NCBI GenBank assembly: GCA_032622095.1
Contig: CP136062.1
Span: forward strand, 56,027,849-56,091,848
Length of the DNA stretch: 64,000 nucleotides
Direction: 5' to 3'
Source of the DNA: Siphonodentalium dalli
Lineage: Eukaryota; Mollusca; Scaphopoda; Gadilida; Siphonodentaliidae
Shown here: piece after piece, positions 12,111-23,900 of the stretch
How positions within the stretch are numbered: the first letter of the stretch is position 1
Layout of the letters: each line of letters begins with the position of its first letter
Notes under the pieces: generated by a model
Told to the model about the DNA's origin: nothing
The model's database searches: none
What the model saw: the letters and a program-made list of their open reading frames with translations, nothing else
Translations under genes and position numbers: made by a program

Positions 12111-12507
12111 TATGGCAGGCCGTTTTTAACATGAATGCGCTTAAGTACATAATTAAGCGCAATTCATTTAACATTATGTGGGCAGCAATTGTGCTTAAAA
12201 GCGCAATTAAAAACTCTGTAATTTCAATTGGGCTTCTAAAAGTGCAATTGAATTGCACTTAAGCGCAGTTATTGACCACAATATAGAAAAAACCCTTAAT
12301 TCTTATATAATAGTCTGCAGGAGGAATATTCGGCCCTAACCTGATTATGAACCTCATTTTATCTTCGATATGTGAAAACTTGTTATGGCTAATATTGCGC
12401 AATTCAATTGCACTTATGGTAGAGATGTAAGTAATTGCTCTTAATGAAATTGAATTAAGGGCTTAAGTCAAATTACTAATAAATGTGAAAACGGCCTCCC
12501 ATATATA
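12111..12507. mobile_element. MITE with aggccgtttt ends
   Basis: The left end reads ggcaggccgtttttaacatg and the right end, reverse-complemented, gggaggccgttttcacattt. Both inner arms continue to cttaag. The interior is full of short gcgcaatt/aattgcac inverted motifs. The flanks are TATA-like, so the target duplication cannot be read unambiguously. No coding capacity. Confidence 0.65.
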
Positions 12508-13202
12508 GGCCTACATATCAAGTTTATGGAACTTAATATTAGTCATTTTCAAATCATTTTAGTATCAGTATCCGAATGACTTCCATTGGCGCCAAAATTC
12601 ATTTTAACACAGGGAAACGCGTCGTTTTGAATGTAGCCTAATAATTATGTTGGCCCTAACAAAAATTCGCGGGGGGGGGGGTGGCGACTCACCGGCCCGG
12701 TCCACTCGCCACTTCGCGGCTCCGATGATATTTCGCATAATATATCAATGTCCTCCCTTTTTTTTTTTTTTTCTGGATCCTCCACTGTATTTCTCTTAAG
12801 ATAAGAAAATATAAATCAGCGCAATTCATTCCGTAACACGACGGCCATGTTGGAGGCCATCTGCGGTACCGGTACGAATTATTCCGAGTACAGAAATGTT
12901 AACTTTGACATGATCCGAACTTGTTTATGATTTTTTTTAGCAAAGCAGTTTTCTCGAAATAGAGGAGATGTCAACGTGTTTAGCATAAAGAAAAGTTGTA
13001 ACCGACAGAGAAACTTTAGCTTTATTGCAAATTAATTAGAAGACTTTTCCAAGTGTAAGTTTTCGGGTCAAAAAGTCTCTTGAAGTTACCATATTTCGTG
13101 CACATCATCTCAGGTGACACTCAGTGCTAGACCCAGTTGAGTCACATACATGATATACACATGTATGAGACTCAGATCTCGTCAGTAGTGGACGGATCTG
13201 GT
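12508..13202. other. Gene-free interval with homopolymers
   Basis: Contains a run of ten G (about 12670), a T run (about 12759) and an A/T-rich stretch. No exon, RNA gene or mobile element end was recognised. Confidence 0.5.
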
Positions 13203-14957
13203 GCTCATACCTTTTCTAATTACAGGCGACAAAGGACTCCTGGTCGCAGATTCTGCTTGGTTCTCTTCTTATGGTGACTCCAAAGACAAGATTCGACCAA
13301 AAGTTCCAAAATCCGCACCTTCGTGAGCTAAAATAAAGACATTTGTCATTTGTGCAAAAAAAAATTGTTGTCTGTTTCATTAAAATCATTTCCTGTTTAC
13401 AAATAAGCACATGTCTGTCATGCGCATGCAGTGGCATGGTTTCATAATGGTTAATAAAACGTGTACTCCGCCCCCGACACCGACTCGGGGGGGAAATGTA
13501 TGGACGGAAGATAAATGAAAAAAAAAAAAAATTCTTTTGTTAAATTATAATGCTACTTTGCCAATTTATTACATATGTAATAAAAATATTACAGAAGAAA
13601 TTACTAACATACTTTTTAATAGCATTTTTGCTTCGAAAATACACTATTTAGCCAGAATGAGAAAAAGTGTAGCTGAGTTGCTTTATTATCCAATTCTACT
13701 ATATGTTGTATAATACTTTTAATAAGTTGTAGAACTATATTGGTGATATGAAGTAATTGTTTTATTCAGAGAAGCTTAATGAGTTCTCACATTTGTCGTG
13801 GTGTCAAAAAATGTCATAATCACACCGGCGCGCGTTGATAGCTCTGCGCGAGCAGTGTTTGCATTCTAACACGCATAAGGTTTGCTTTCGTATTGCGTAT
13901 ATACAACAACAACAACAACAACATTTCTTCAAAATAAGCTTTAGTTATCAGAATCGATTTACTGCAACAGAATAATGGTAATTACCACTGTCAACTGTAT
14001 GGTAAAAATTTCTCAAAACGTGCATGTTAATTAGGCCTATTTATCAACATTAATATGGCCATATTATCACTAAAGTATCACTAAATAGGTTAGTATAATT
14101 AGCGTTTGTTTCGGTAATGTGAGAACATTTTACACCTAAAAAATATTTGCTTTGGAAAAGAGCATTCCGTGTTAGTCTATTCCTGCATGATATATATGGT
14201 ATAAATAAAGATCGTTTGTTTCACTACTGTGACTAACATTAAAAGTGTACGGTACTCCTGCTCCGACGCAGCATGCAGCCAACGTCGGGGTTTTTTCATT
14301 CGGTGTCTATATTCAGTGTTCATTTTAATTATCCTCGTCCTTTATCTGGGCTTGGGACCAGCAGACTTCGTGGAAGCCTCTGGTCGTCCGTTTTATTGGA
14401 TGTAGGCTACAATTTATTGTAATAGGAGAATAATTTGTATTGTTTAAATGAAGTTAACATTGTTATAACTATGACTTTGTTGACTTATAGTTTATTGAAA
14501 TAATAAAGTATATACGAATAGTGATGCAATTGTACATAGCCTATCATATATATCTTCCGAGTAGGCTACACAATTTCCCGAGTCGGGGCCGGAGTAGGCC
14601 TATAGCAAGTACGTAATAAAGGTACATGCATATAGATGATATTTTTTGACACCAAGACAAATGTGAGAACTGATTATGCTTCTCTGAATAAAACAATTAC
14701 TTCATATCACCAATATATTTCTACAACTTGTTAAAATTATTATACAACATTTAGTAGAATTGGATAATAAAGCAACTCAGCTACACTTTTTCTCATTCCG
14801 GCTAAATAATTTATTTTCGAAGCAAAAATGCTATTAAAAAGTATGTTAGTAATTTTTTCCGTAATATTTTTATTACATATGTAATAAATTGGCAAAGTAG
14901 CATATAATTTAGCAAAAGAATTTTATTTTTTATTCATTTATCTTCCGTCTATACATT

Positions 14958-14999
<42 letters not shown>

Positions 15000-15278
15000 A
15001 GTCGGTGTCGGGGGCGGAGTACACGTTTTATTAACCATTATGAAACCATGCCACTGCGCATGACAGACATGTGCTTATTTGTAAACAGGAAATGTTTTTA
15101 ATGAATCAGACAACAATTTTTTTTTGCACAAATGACAAATGTCTTTATTTTAGCTCATGAAGGTGCGGATTTCGGAACTTTTGGTGGAATCTTGTCTTTA
15201 TTGTCACCATAAGAAGAGAACCAAGCAGAATCTGGCACCAGGAGTCCTTTATCGCCTGTAAATAGAAAAGGTATGAGC
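13203..15278. mobile_element. 2.1-kb giant inverted repeat (long-TIR element)
   Basis: The left arm (13203-~13812, from gctcataccttttctaatt) and right arm (~14640-15278, ending agaaaaggtatgagc) are inverted copies over ~610-640 bp. Matching landmarks are gcagattctgcttggttctc, ccgacaccgactcggggg, ttacatatgtaat and tagctgagttgctttattat. The central ~830 bp is unique and codes for nothing recognisable. A long-TIR non-autonomous transposon is likely; I could not read a convincing target duplication. The arms differ at a homopolymer (about 7 G left, 40 C right). Confidence 0.85.
14959..14998. repeat. 40-base poly-C tract
   Basis: Uninterrupted C run inside the right arm of the giant inverted repeat. 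The left-arm equivalent near 13484 is only about 7 bases, so this tract expanded after the arms formed, or is a sequencing or assembly artefact. Confidence 0.9.
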
Positions 15279-15862
15279 TTCAGATAGAAAATGGACACAC
15301 CCAATCCGAAACTCAAAAGAGTGTAAATCTTTCGAGTTTCCCCGGAACTAACTCAGTGCACTCCACAGTCATGACAGTGACAGTGGGGTGATTCTATTCA
15401 TTAGACATTACCCTGGCCAAAATGAATGGAATGATTTTTGGTGATCTGAGTAATCAGAAATCAGCACTATTTACAACTGAAACAAAATATAATTTTTTAT
15501 TGAGAAAATTTGACAAAACTCACATTTGGCGTGTCGAACAGACGAAGACTTAAATTAAGTAAATCTAAATGATCAAAAATATCTGATATTCACGATGAAA
15601 CTAACGAGAATTTTGACTTTTATCAAACTTTGTTATTCTAAGCTGTGTATTTTGTAAATGTTATTTTCGGATATTATGGCATGTATACGCAGTCCATATC
15701 ATTTTCTCTATTTCTGATGTCTGACTTCATAACTGCTCATTATGTTCGGTTGTTAGTTGAAAAAAAAAATAAAAAGCAAAATCGCCTGCCCGCCCCAATA
15801 TTTTTTGGACCCGTTACCAGAAACACGCATTCATATTATTTTGGCCTTATGCCATGGGAAGC
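15279..15862. other. Gene-free interval
   Basis: AT-rich sequence. Open frames here are short and show no domain or splice context. Nothing recognised. Confidence 0.5.
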
Positions 15863-16886
15863 AAGACGATTGGTACCTTGGACGATTGGTACCTGGATGT
15901 ACCCACGGGACGATTGGTAGGCCTACCAGTCTGGTTTGGATGATTGGAATATATTTAATGTTTTACGAATATTATGGTTTTATATCAGTATTTGACATAC
16001 TCTGGACAATTGGATCTTGTAAGGACTGGTACCATACTTACTAGTACTGGTACATCAATACGGTCTATTTTGCAAGAGTTTTAAGTGAAGCATAGGCTTA
16101 GATAATCATGATTATAATTAATGTAAATTGGCCTGGCTAACACATGTGCATACTCTCAAGTGCCTAATAATCGTGATGGCCTGATAATAGTGATGGGTGG
16201 GAATTTAGGCTGAAATTAATAATAGTGATGGCAATTTCACTCTATGTCTCATTGCCAAATAATAGTGATCGTTGGGAATTTTCTCCAAAATTAATAATCG
16301 TGCTGACACTTTTATTAGGCACCTGAGAGTACGTTTTATTTATCAAATTATCACTTTGGAGGGTCTTTAATGTCAATATTTGTAATATTATACGAGCCAG
16401 CAATGTGTATTTAGTGGGGCTGCCACGATTCATCACAATTCCTATGAATCGCTTTTTAAAATTCATTGTCTTGGGAGGGTGCAATGCAATGCAAAAACAA
16501 TTCATATTATAAGTGCAGAGTTATCAATAGTCAGAGATCCACACTTTTCCACTCAAAACTTCCATTATGGCAGGTCTGGGGACTGTATTATAACTGCGGT
16601 ATTATAGTCTACTTCTAATACCTGGCCATGCATTTTGGTCACATTGTGTGTTTGTATAAGCTAGCTGTATATAGATGTCTGATTCTTAATCACTAACTGA
16701 GCAAGTAGTAGTCACTGAGTTGTAATGACCAGGCTTTGTGACGAGAATAACCGGTCGTTGATCAAAAGTAAAATGTTTTTAGAATGATAGCTCACAATAA
16801 AAACAACCATGGGTGCGATTCCCTGTAGAAATCATTTCTGGTATGAAACGTCCAGGTACCAATCATCCAAGGTACCAATCGTCTAG
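15863..16886. mobile_element. ~1.0-kb element with ~36-bp inverted ends
   Basis: gacgattggtaccttggacg plus attggtacctgga at 15864-15898 recurs inverted at about 16849-16886 (tccaggtaccaatcatccaa then ggtaccaatcgtcta). The interior has no gene and hosts a 177-bp MITE (16153-16329). The target duplication is not clear. Confidence 0.6.
16153..16329. mobile_element. 177-bp MITE, TA target
   Basis: Ends are ctctcaagtgcctaataa and its inverted partner ttattaggcacctgagag, flanked by TA at 16151-16152 and 16330-16331. The interior repeats taataatagtgatgg-like motifs. No coding capacity. Confidence 0.75.
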
Positions 16887-16979
16887 AAAATAGAACAAGT
16901 CTTCTCGGTCCACAACAGCTTGGGATATTGGTTAGGTTGATGGTGTTTTGGACCGAGTCCCATCCCCATTGCCCTTCTA

Positions 16980-17019
16980 CAGTAATGCCCTAATTAATCA
17001 ATTAATTAGGGCATTACTG
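16980..17019. mobile_element. Minimal 40-bp palindrome of MITE family B
   Basis: cagtaatgccctaattaatc followed by its inverted copy, flanked by TA on both sides (16978-16979, 17020-17021). The ends are those of the ~213-bp family-B elements elsewhere in the window (such as 37711-37923), so this is a deletion derivative retaining only the termini. Confidence 0.8.
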
Positions 17020-17519
17020 TATAACGAACTTCATTCAAAAGATATCCTACATATACATGGAGCCCGGTCATTCACATAGACCCATAATGTGATTAATCAT
17101 CTGACATGTCCGTGATTAATCTGTCTTCAAAATGATATATCATTTAGCGTGATAGATAAAAGGTATACATAGTGATGATATAATATGATCGTTTAATTTA
17201 CAGGGTATTGTATACATGCTTTTTCTGAAAGCGCTACAAATCAAAATTCTCTGGAAAACAAGGTTTCTTTACTTGTAAATCTTGTTGCTTTGACATTTAA
17301 GTGACCTCTGATATATGCATGTTTGATACCATCATCAGGCCTTCATATTTCACAATTATTCGTAACCTATTTTTCGTTTGCCTGGTTTGTGCTTAGGTAA
17401 ACCATAGGTTACACAAACTGTTATAATCAGGACAACTGGCATTATTAACTAGAGATGGGCAGCTCATTGAACTAATGTCATGATTTCGAATGTCTCATTT
17501 CTTTTTTAGTTTAGTTTCT

Positions 17520-17766
17520 CTTATGTCCGCAAATTGGCAGACGACTCACTGCATAATCGAGGTTCCCAATGGGTGTACATCACAATATTCACCATTTGGG
17601 AACTTCAAATCTGAGTCTTTGTCTCCTATAGCATATGAGACCATGCAGAATGAGGTCCCCAGAGGGTGAAGTTGGTGATGCTAGCCCACTATACAGGATA
17701 GCGTCCCAAAATTCACCCTCTGGTGACCTCATACTGCAAATAACAGGCACACTAAACTCAGACTAG
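17520..17766. mobile_element. MITE family A copy, 30 bp upstream of exon 1
   Basis: Contains gcagaatgaggtccccagag then a foldback through gatgctagcccactata to ttcaccctctggtgacctca. It is preceded by the variable arm cgaggttcccaatgggtg. The element stops about 30 bp before the splice acceptor of the first recognised exon, so it may overlap its branch-point region. Confidence 0.8.
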
Positions 17767-17796
17767 CACCTTAACCTTACATTGATTTATTTTCAG

Positions 17797-17987
17797 ATGA
17801 GTAGCAGAAATCGAGTGTTGAGTGTTAACCTCATTCATAATGAGTTGGCAACACATTTCCTCAGTTTGGGAGTTGTGGTTGTAGAGGAACCAAAGATGCC
17901 ATTCATGAATGCAAGAGAAATAAGAATGTTGTTGAAGAATCAGCTTCCAGCATTGCCAGCTATGTTTGCCGTCTGCTCCAAAGATAG
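17797..17987 (+). CDS. TIR-protein gene, exon 1 (first recognised)
   Basis: Encodes MSSRNRVLSVNLIHNELATH through LPALPAMFAVCSKD. The acceptor ttattttcag sits exactly before ATG, so ATG may be the start or an internal Met after an unseen upstream exon. The donor is AAAGATAG|gtaaga, leaving two bases of an Arg codon. The family is not recognised; the evenly spaced hydrophobics look like a folded alpha/beta domain. Confidence 0.8.
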
Positions 17988-20900
17988 GTAAGAAGTTGAG
18001 TAATGCCCTAATTAATCGACTCTTTAACCCTTTACCCAACAGAATGGCCCTGTGGCAGTGCCAATGCATTCTCTTATATATGCATTGGCTTAACATATTA
18101 AAAATGATAAAAATGTAAGAAAAAATTATAAAATTGTTGTAAGAAAAAATGGTAAAAAGTGTTAAAAAACATTTTTTTTAGGCCAATGCATTCTCTTATA
18201 TTTGCGAGGCGACCTATGGTCGACTCGCATATATAAGAGAATGCATTGGCACAGGGCATAACTGTAACCATCACAATGTGGTCAATGAACCGGTTCCAAT
18301 GATATCCATATTTGTATGGTGTTATTGAGACAGACCGAAGATATTTTAGGCTGTTGAAGCTTTATTTGGGCATTTTTGGCCGTTTTGTTGGGTAAAGGGT
18401 TAACCACAGCAGAATTATGGGTAACTTTTCAGGATTTAGTCGGAAATATCATATGGCTTTACGTCTCTGGAAAGTGGTGAAGCACGTGCATGATTTCATT
18501 GGGTTATGCCATAATGGATCATTTCCCACGCATTCTCAAACTCAACTATTGTTGGAAAACTGAATACAGGCAAAATATCCATAAGTCATTTTACTCATCG
18601 CAATATACCCCGCTGGACAAAACAAGTGTCCATTGGCACTGCGGTGTATTTGCCGTTCGGTCGCGGTGTCAGAGTTTGTAACTGCAGTTGAGCACCGCGG
18701 CCGAACGGCAAGTACACTGCAGCCGAGCGGCAAGTACACCATGGCCGAAAGGCAACTACAACGCGGCCGAGTGGCATGTACATCGTGGTTAGATTTCGGG
18801 TTTGTATCATCTTTTTTCAGTTTAATGAACGTACACCGCGGCAACTACACCATGGCCGAATGGCAAGTACACCGCAGCCCAACTGTTGTTAGCCGGTGGA
18901 GCCGCAGTGTAGTTGCATTTCGGCCGCGGTGGCAACGCTAACCGCACCGCGGTTAAGTGGACACTTGTTTTGTCCAGCAGGGTAGGACACATCATCTTCG
19001 AGTTTTTATTAGTCAATGATATTCGTGACTGATTATTCTTTCGCATCTTGTTATATTTATAACTATTTCTAAATACTACGATTCTCAGAGACATTTAAAA
19101 CACCAGGAATGCACTCCATATTTGGAAATAGTCTATTATGTCATGTTGGGAATGCCATGTTGTTGTAGAAATGAAATTTAGTGGACACTTCAGGAGACGT
19201 ACATCCGTTAGTATTATCCTCATCTTTTTAACCCTGACAGTGCCAAGTCCGATTTTTGTATCAACCCATATTTCCTTGATCATTTTTTCAAATTTATTGA
19301 TTATAATAATGTGATACATTGATGGAAAGAGCTCTAAGAGCTGAAAGGGTTAAAGAGACTGGGTGATGGGCAGCAAGATAGTAAATTAGCAATTGCCAAT
19401 CGTGATAGTTATCCTTTTAGTACAGAGGCCAAAAGTGGTCGGGTACCCCTACCCACGGTAGAACAAGTTAAAACCAACTGTTTTTGAAGGAGAAATATAT
19501 ACTGTAGACGAAAATGATAGTGAAAAATAACGGAATTGGTGGTGGCTATTCTCAAATCGACGATGAACGATACCCACCAGTGACTTTTCCCAGAAATTAA
19601 CGATTTTGGTAAAGTGAGCCCTGCAGCTATGTCCTGAGTTATTAGCCCACATTGTAGGCGTTAAAATGACTACAGCATACCATATCTGTACCTGATATGC
19701 AAGAAGTGTTGGTTAATTTTGATTTTCGTGCCATTTGGAGCCGAAACATTCATTTTTTGTTGAAAAATCGCTCTTTTTCAAAAATAAATTATTTTTCGAA
19801 CATTATCATTCAAACGGATTTTGTAATAATATTGAAATATTTAGTCCATATGGTGTAGTAGTTATCTGTCAAGCATATGAAGACAGAAGTCAACAAAAAT
19901 TTTGAACGGTTTGCGAGATATTGGATTTTAGCTACCCCTCCCCCAAACACGTTTTTGGTCGAAAAAAATACATATTTTTGATAATGACATTACAAACATT
20001 TTCGAATTGATCTGAATGGGACCCCATATGAATCTTGTACTGAAAGTGTTGTCCAGAGATGCCGTTTAATCGATTACAGATGTGTTCAGGCTTTCAGACC
20101 CCCAGTTACAACAACAACAATTATTTTATTGATAACAGTTAATTTTGCATGCATTAACATCGATGTTATGTTCTAAAACCTTTGTTATAAACAATACGTG
20201 ACCAACTATATAATTCATATGGCTCAGTAGTTATCTGGACATCACAAGTAGAAAGAATTTGACAGAAATTGTCAACGGTTTTCAAGATATCGGAATTAGG
20301 TACCGCTCCCCCGGACGCGATTTGGTAGAAAAACTACATATTTATGATAACAAGGCAGACCTTTCTAAATTATTCTAATGAGCATCTAATCATTATTCGT
20401 GTGATGAAAACCTGATCCGTAGACACAGCGAGCCTGGTTTTAGATGAACCTCAGGTTTCCAATTAAACCCCCAGTTACAACAACAACAACAACAACACAA
20501 TATTTTATTTGTGACATGTAATTTTATATTAACACATATCGACTTTGAGCAACTGAAGTATTTGTTCTAAACGACACATAATATAGACTAACATAATCAT
20601 ACAGAACAAAATCATTATTGCTCCCCCGCCCTATTAGACGTCCTGAACACACCACGAACTGAACAAAATATGATCTCAGTATTAAGAATCATGTAATTAT
20701 AAAGGACAATTACATAAGGAAATATACAATGTTTATGGATGGGTTTGTTCCCGAAACAGTGTGGCACTTTGCTTGGCAAATATGAAGGGCGAATTTGCTA
20801 TATTTTTCAAGAACACTCTACCCAATTTAAAGACTTCAATGCAATACGAAATTAAGCTATATGATCTCTAATTCTCTATATTAACCGAGAGTGTGACGGG

Positions 20901-23900
20901 AATGTAGTTCTATCAGAGAATACATAATTTGTATGGATGGGTTGTGCATGTGTCGCTTTACACAAAGTGGCTGATAAATAAGAAACACGAATTTGCTGTT
21001 TTAGGCCCCCATACACAATTGAAGTGTTAAAGTTGAACAACTCACGAACTGAAATGATTGCTGTAAATATTAACTGAGGATGTGGGCAAAAATAGTAATA
21101 TCGGGGCGCATACATGGTGTTGATGGATGGGTTGGTTGGATCCCGAAAGCCTTTAGCACTTTACGAAAATCGGATGGCAAACTCCAAAGGCGAATATTTT
21201 TTGTTTTGTGGGACCCCTTTATATGCCCATTTAAACTCTTAAACACACCATGCGCCGAATATTCATGCTTTTATTATTAAATCACAGTGTGAACGAAAGG
21301 TAGTGCTATCAGGGAATATACATGTTATATGGGTAGTTTGGTTCCCAAAATCCTAGGGTACTTTACAAAAGGCGGCTGGCAAAAACCAAAGCTGAATATT
21401 TTCTTTGAGCACCCTACCCCATTTAAAGTCTTAAACACACTAATGGATGGATGTGCTCCCATTATTAACTGCGTGTGTAGAGAAATGGACGCTATATAAA
21501 GAGTATAGTATACCAGGGTCTTGAATGTCTGGGTCACTTTACAAAAAGTTGTTGATGAAAGAGAAAGGCGAATACTCACTGTTTTGGGGGGACCCCAATA
21601 ACCCATTTAATATCTTGATCAGAGCATGAACTGAAGTTATATTCTCTCATACTTAGCTGAGTGTGTGATCGAAAGGTATTGCTGTCATGGAATTATTAAT
21701 TGATATATGGGTGATTTGGTTCCCTCGAAATCCTGGAACACTTTACAAAAAGCGGCTGGCAAACAAGAAGGCGAATTTTCTATATCTTGAGGACCACACT
21801 ATCCAACTTGAAGTCTTAACAAAATGATATGCTCTCAATGTTAACTGAAGTTGTGGACAAATGGGATTATTATCTGGCAATACGAATCTGTTATGGATGA
21901 GATGGTTCCCGATAGCCTATGGCACTTTACAACAAATGGTCAGCAAATGAAAGGGCTAAATTTTACTCTCAGGGGACTCCATCCCTATCTGAAGTCTTGA
22001 ACACAACACTAGCTCAAGGCATAAGATATCCATATTACCCGAGATTGTGGCCGAATGGCAATGGTCTCGCGAGCCCGCCGTTCGCGAGAACACCGTGGCA
22101 CCTTACACAAAGCAGATGGCAAATGATGAAGGCGAATTTTAAGGGACCCCCTACCCCATGTAAACCATTGAACCTACCACGAACTGAATGGATGTGCCCT
22201 CATGGTCAAACGACGATATGGACAAATGGCTATTCTATAAAGAAATACACAATTGTTATAGATGAGTTAATACCCGACAGTCAGGGACACTTTACAAAAA
22301 GCGACTGAAAAATAAATAATGCGATTTTTCAATGTTTGTATTACCCCCTTCCCAATTTGAAGACTAGAACACACCACGGATTGGAACGATATCATCATTG
22401 ACTGCGTGTATGGAGTCTATGGACAATGGCGAGTTAATTGTACAAGGACGTAAACAATGTAAATAGATGGATTTGGGTTCTGAAAGAATGAGCACTTAAC
22501 GAAAAGTGACTGGAAAATAAGAAAGGCAAAATTTTGAGGACCCCTACTCTATTTGAAGTCTTGGAAGACACCACATGGTGAAATGATATGACCGCAATAT
22601 TAATTGAGGGCTTGACCAAGGTTAGTTTTTATCAGAATATACATATGTGTTGGTTCCAGAAAGTCTGCATCGTGTGGCACTCCACAACAAGCGACTGGCA
22701 AATGTTCACTGTTGTATGTACTCCTACCCCATTTGAGGTCTTGAACACATCATGTACTGAAGGGATTATGAATTCAATATCAACATATATTGTGGCCGAA
22801 ACTATGCGATATATAAGTATGTGGTAGTTCTATACGGAGGTAAACAATTTATCTGGGAGGGAGATTGTATGGGGAAAATTAGGATGTAATCCAGTTGGAA
22901 CTGATTGGATACAATGATAAACACATAGTTTCGTTGGAGCTGATTGGACGCAATGCTACACAGATAATGTTGTTTTCGTCATTGATACGCCCGTCGCCGT
23001 GAGATTGCAGACGATCTGGAGGTGGTAAATTTCGCGCTCAGCAGGGTTTCAATGCTTTTCACGAAGTTTTAACAAATGACAGCATTATGGAAATCGCTTT
23101 GTTTTCGAGATAAATGTCTGAACCCCGTCAACTATTTTAATATTTTTGCGCTGACTGAGTTGCTGTACATAAAAAGAGTATTTCTGATAAAATTACATTC
23201 AGTATGGCGCATAGAAGTTCAGTCGTATGTCTTATGTCTTGAGGACCACACTATCCAACTTGAAGTCTTAACAAAATGATATGCTCTCAATGTTAACTGA
23301 AGTTGTGGACCACTGTATTCCAAAAAGTAATGATACATGTATGTTTTTTTCTATTTGCCACAATGACAGAGAGGGGACGTTTTAATGTGATTACTCAATT
23401 GGCCATAGTTCAAACTACTGCATTTCAATCTTAAACGCGAATGGAGTACTTGTGCATCTATACGTCGGACATGCTGGGTTCTCCAGCTGTCCAATTATTG
23501 TAATCTCTGTATACCATTATTTGTTTTTTGAGAATAAACTATTGATTGGTTGATTGATATGCGACACTTATTGTATGTAATAGCAAATAAAATGCATTGT
23601 TGTTGTAATTTGGAAGCCTAAACACGTCTTTAATCACTTAAGCAATGTCCCCGGGCTCAATTTTCAAAAGAATTATGTTGGGTTCCAGTATGATCAATTG
23701 GGAAATTTGGTAAAGTTCTGAACAAAAATATGTAATTTTTCGACCTAAAACGTGTTTGGGGGAGGTGTAGCTAAAATCCATTATTTCGCAAATTGTTCTA
23801 AATTTCTGTTAACGGCTTTCTGCACATGCTTGGCAGATAACTGCCTCACCATAAGAATTAAATATTTGGGCATTATAACAATATTAATTTGAATGATAAT

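Noticed and set aside
18542-18941. Overlapping 71-102-codon frames with RPRC/PFGR repeats
   Set aside because: They translate the GC-rich minisatellite inside the TA MITE at 18608-18982.
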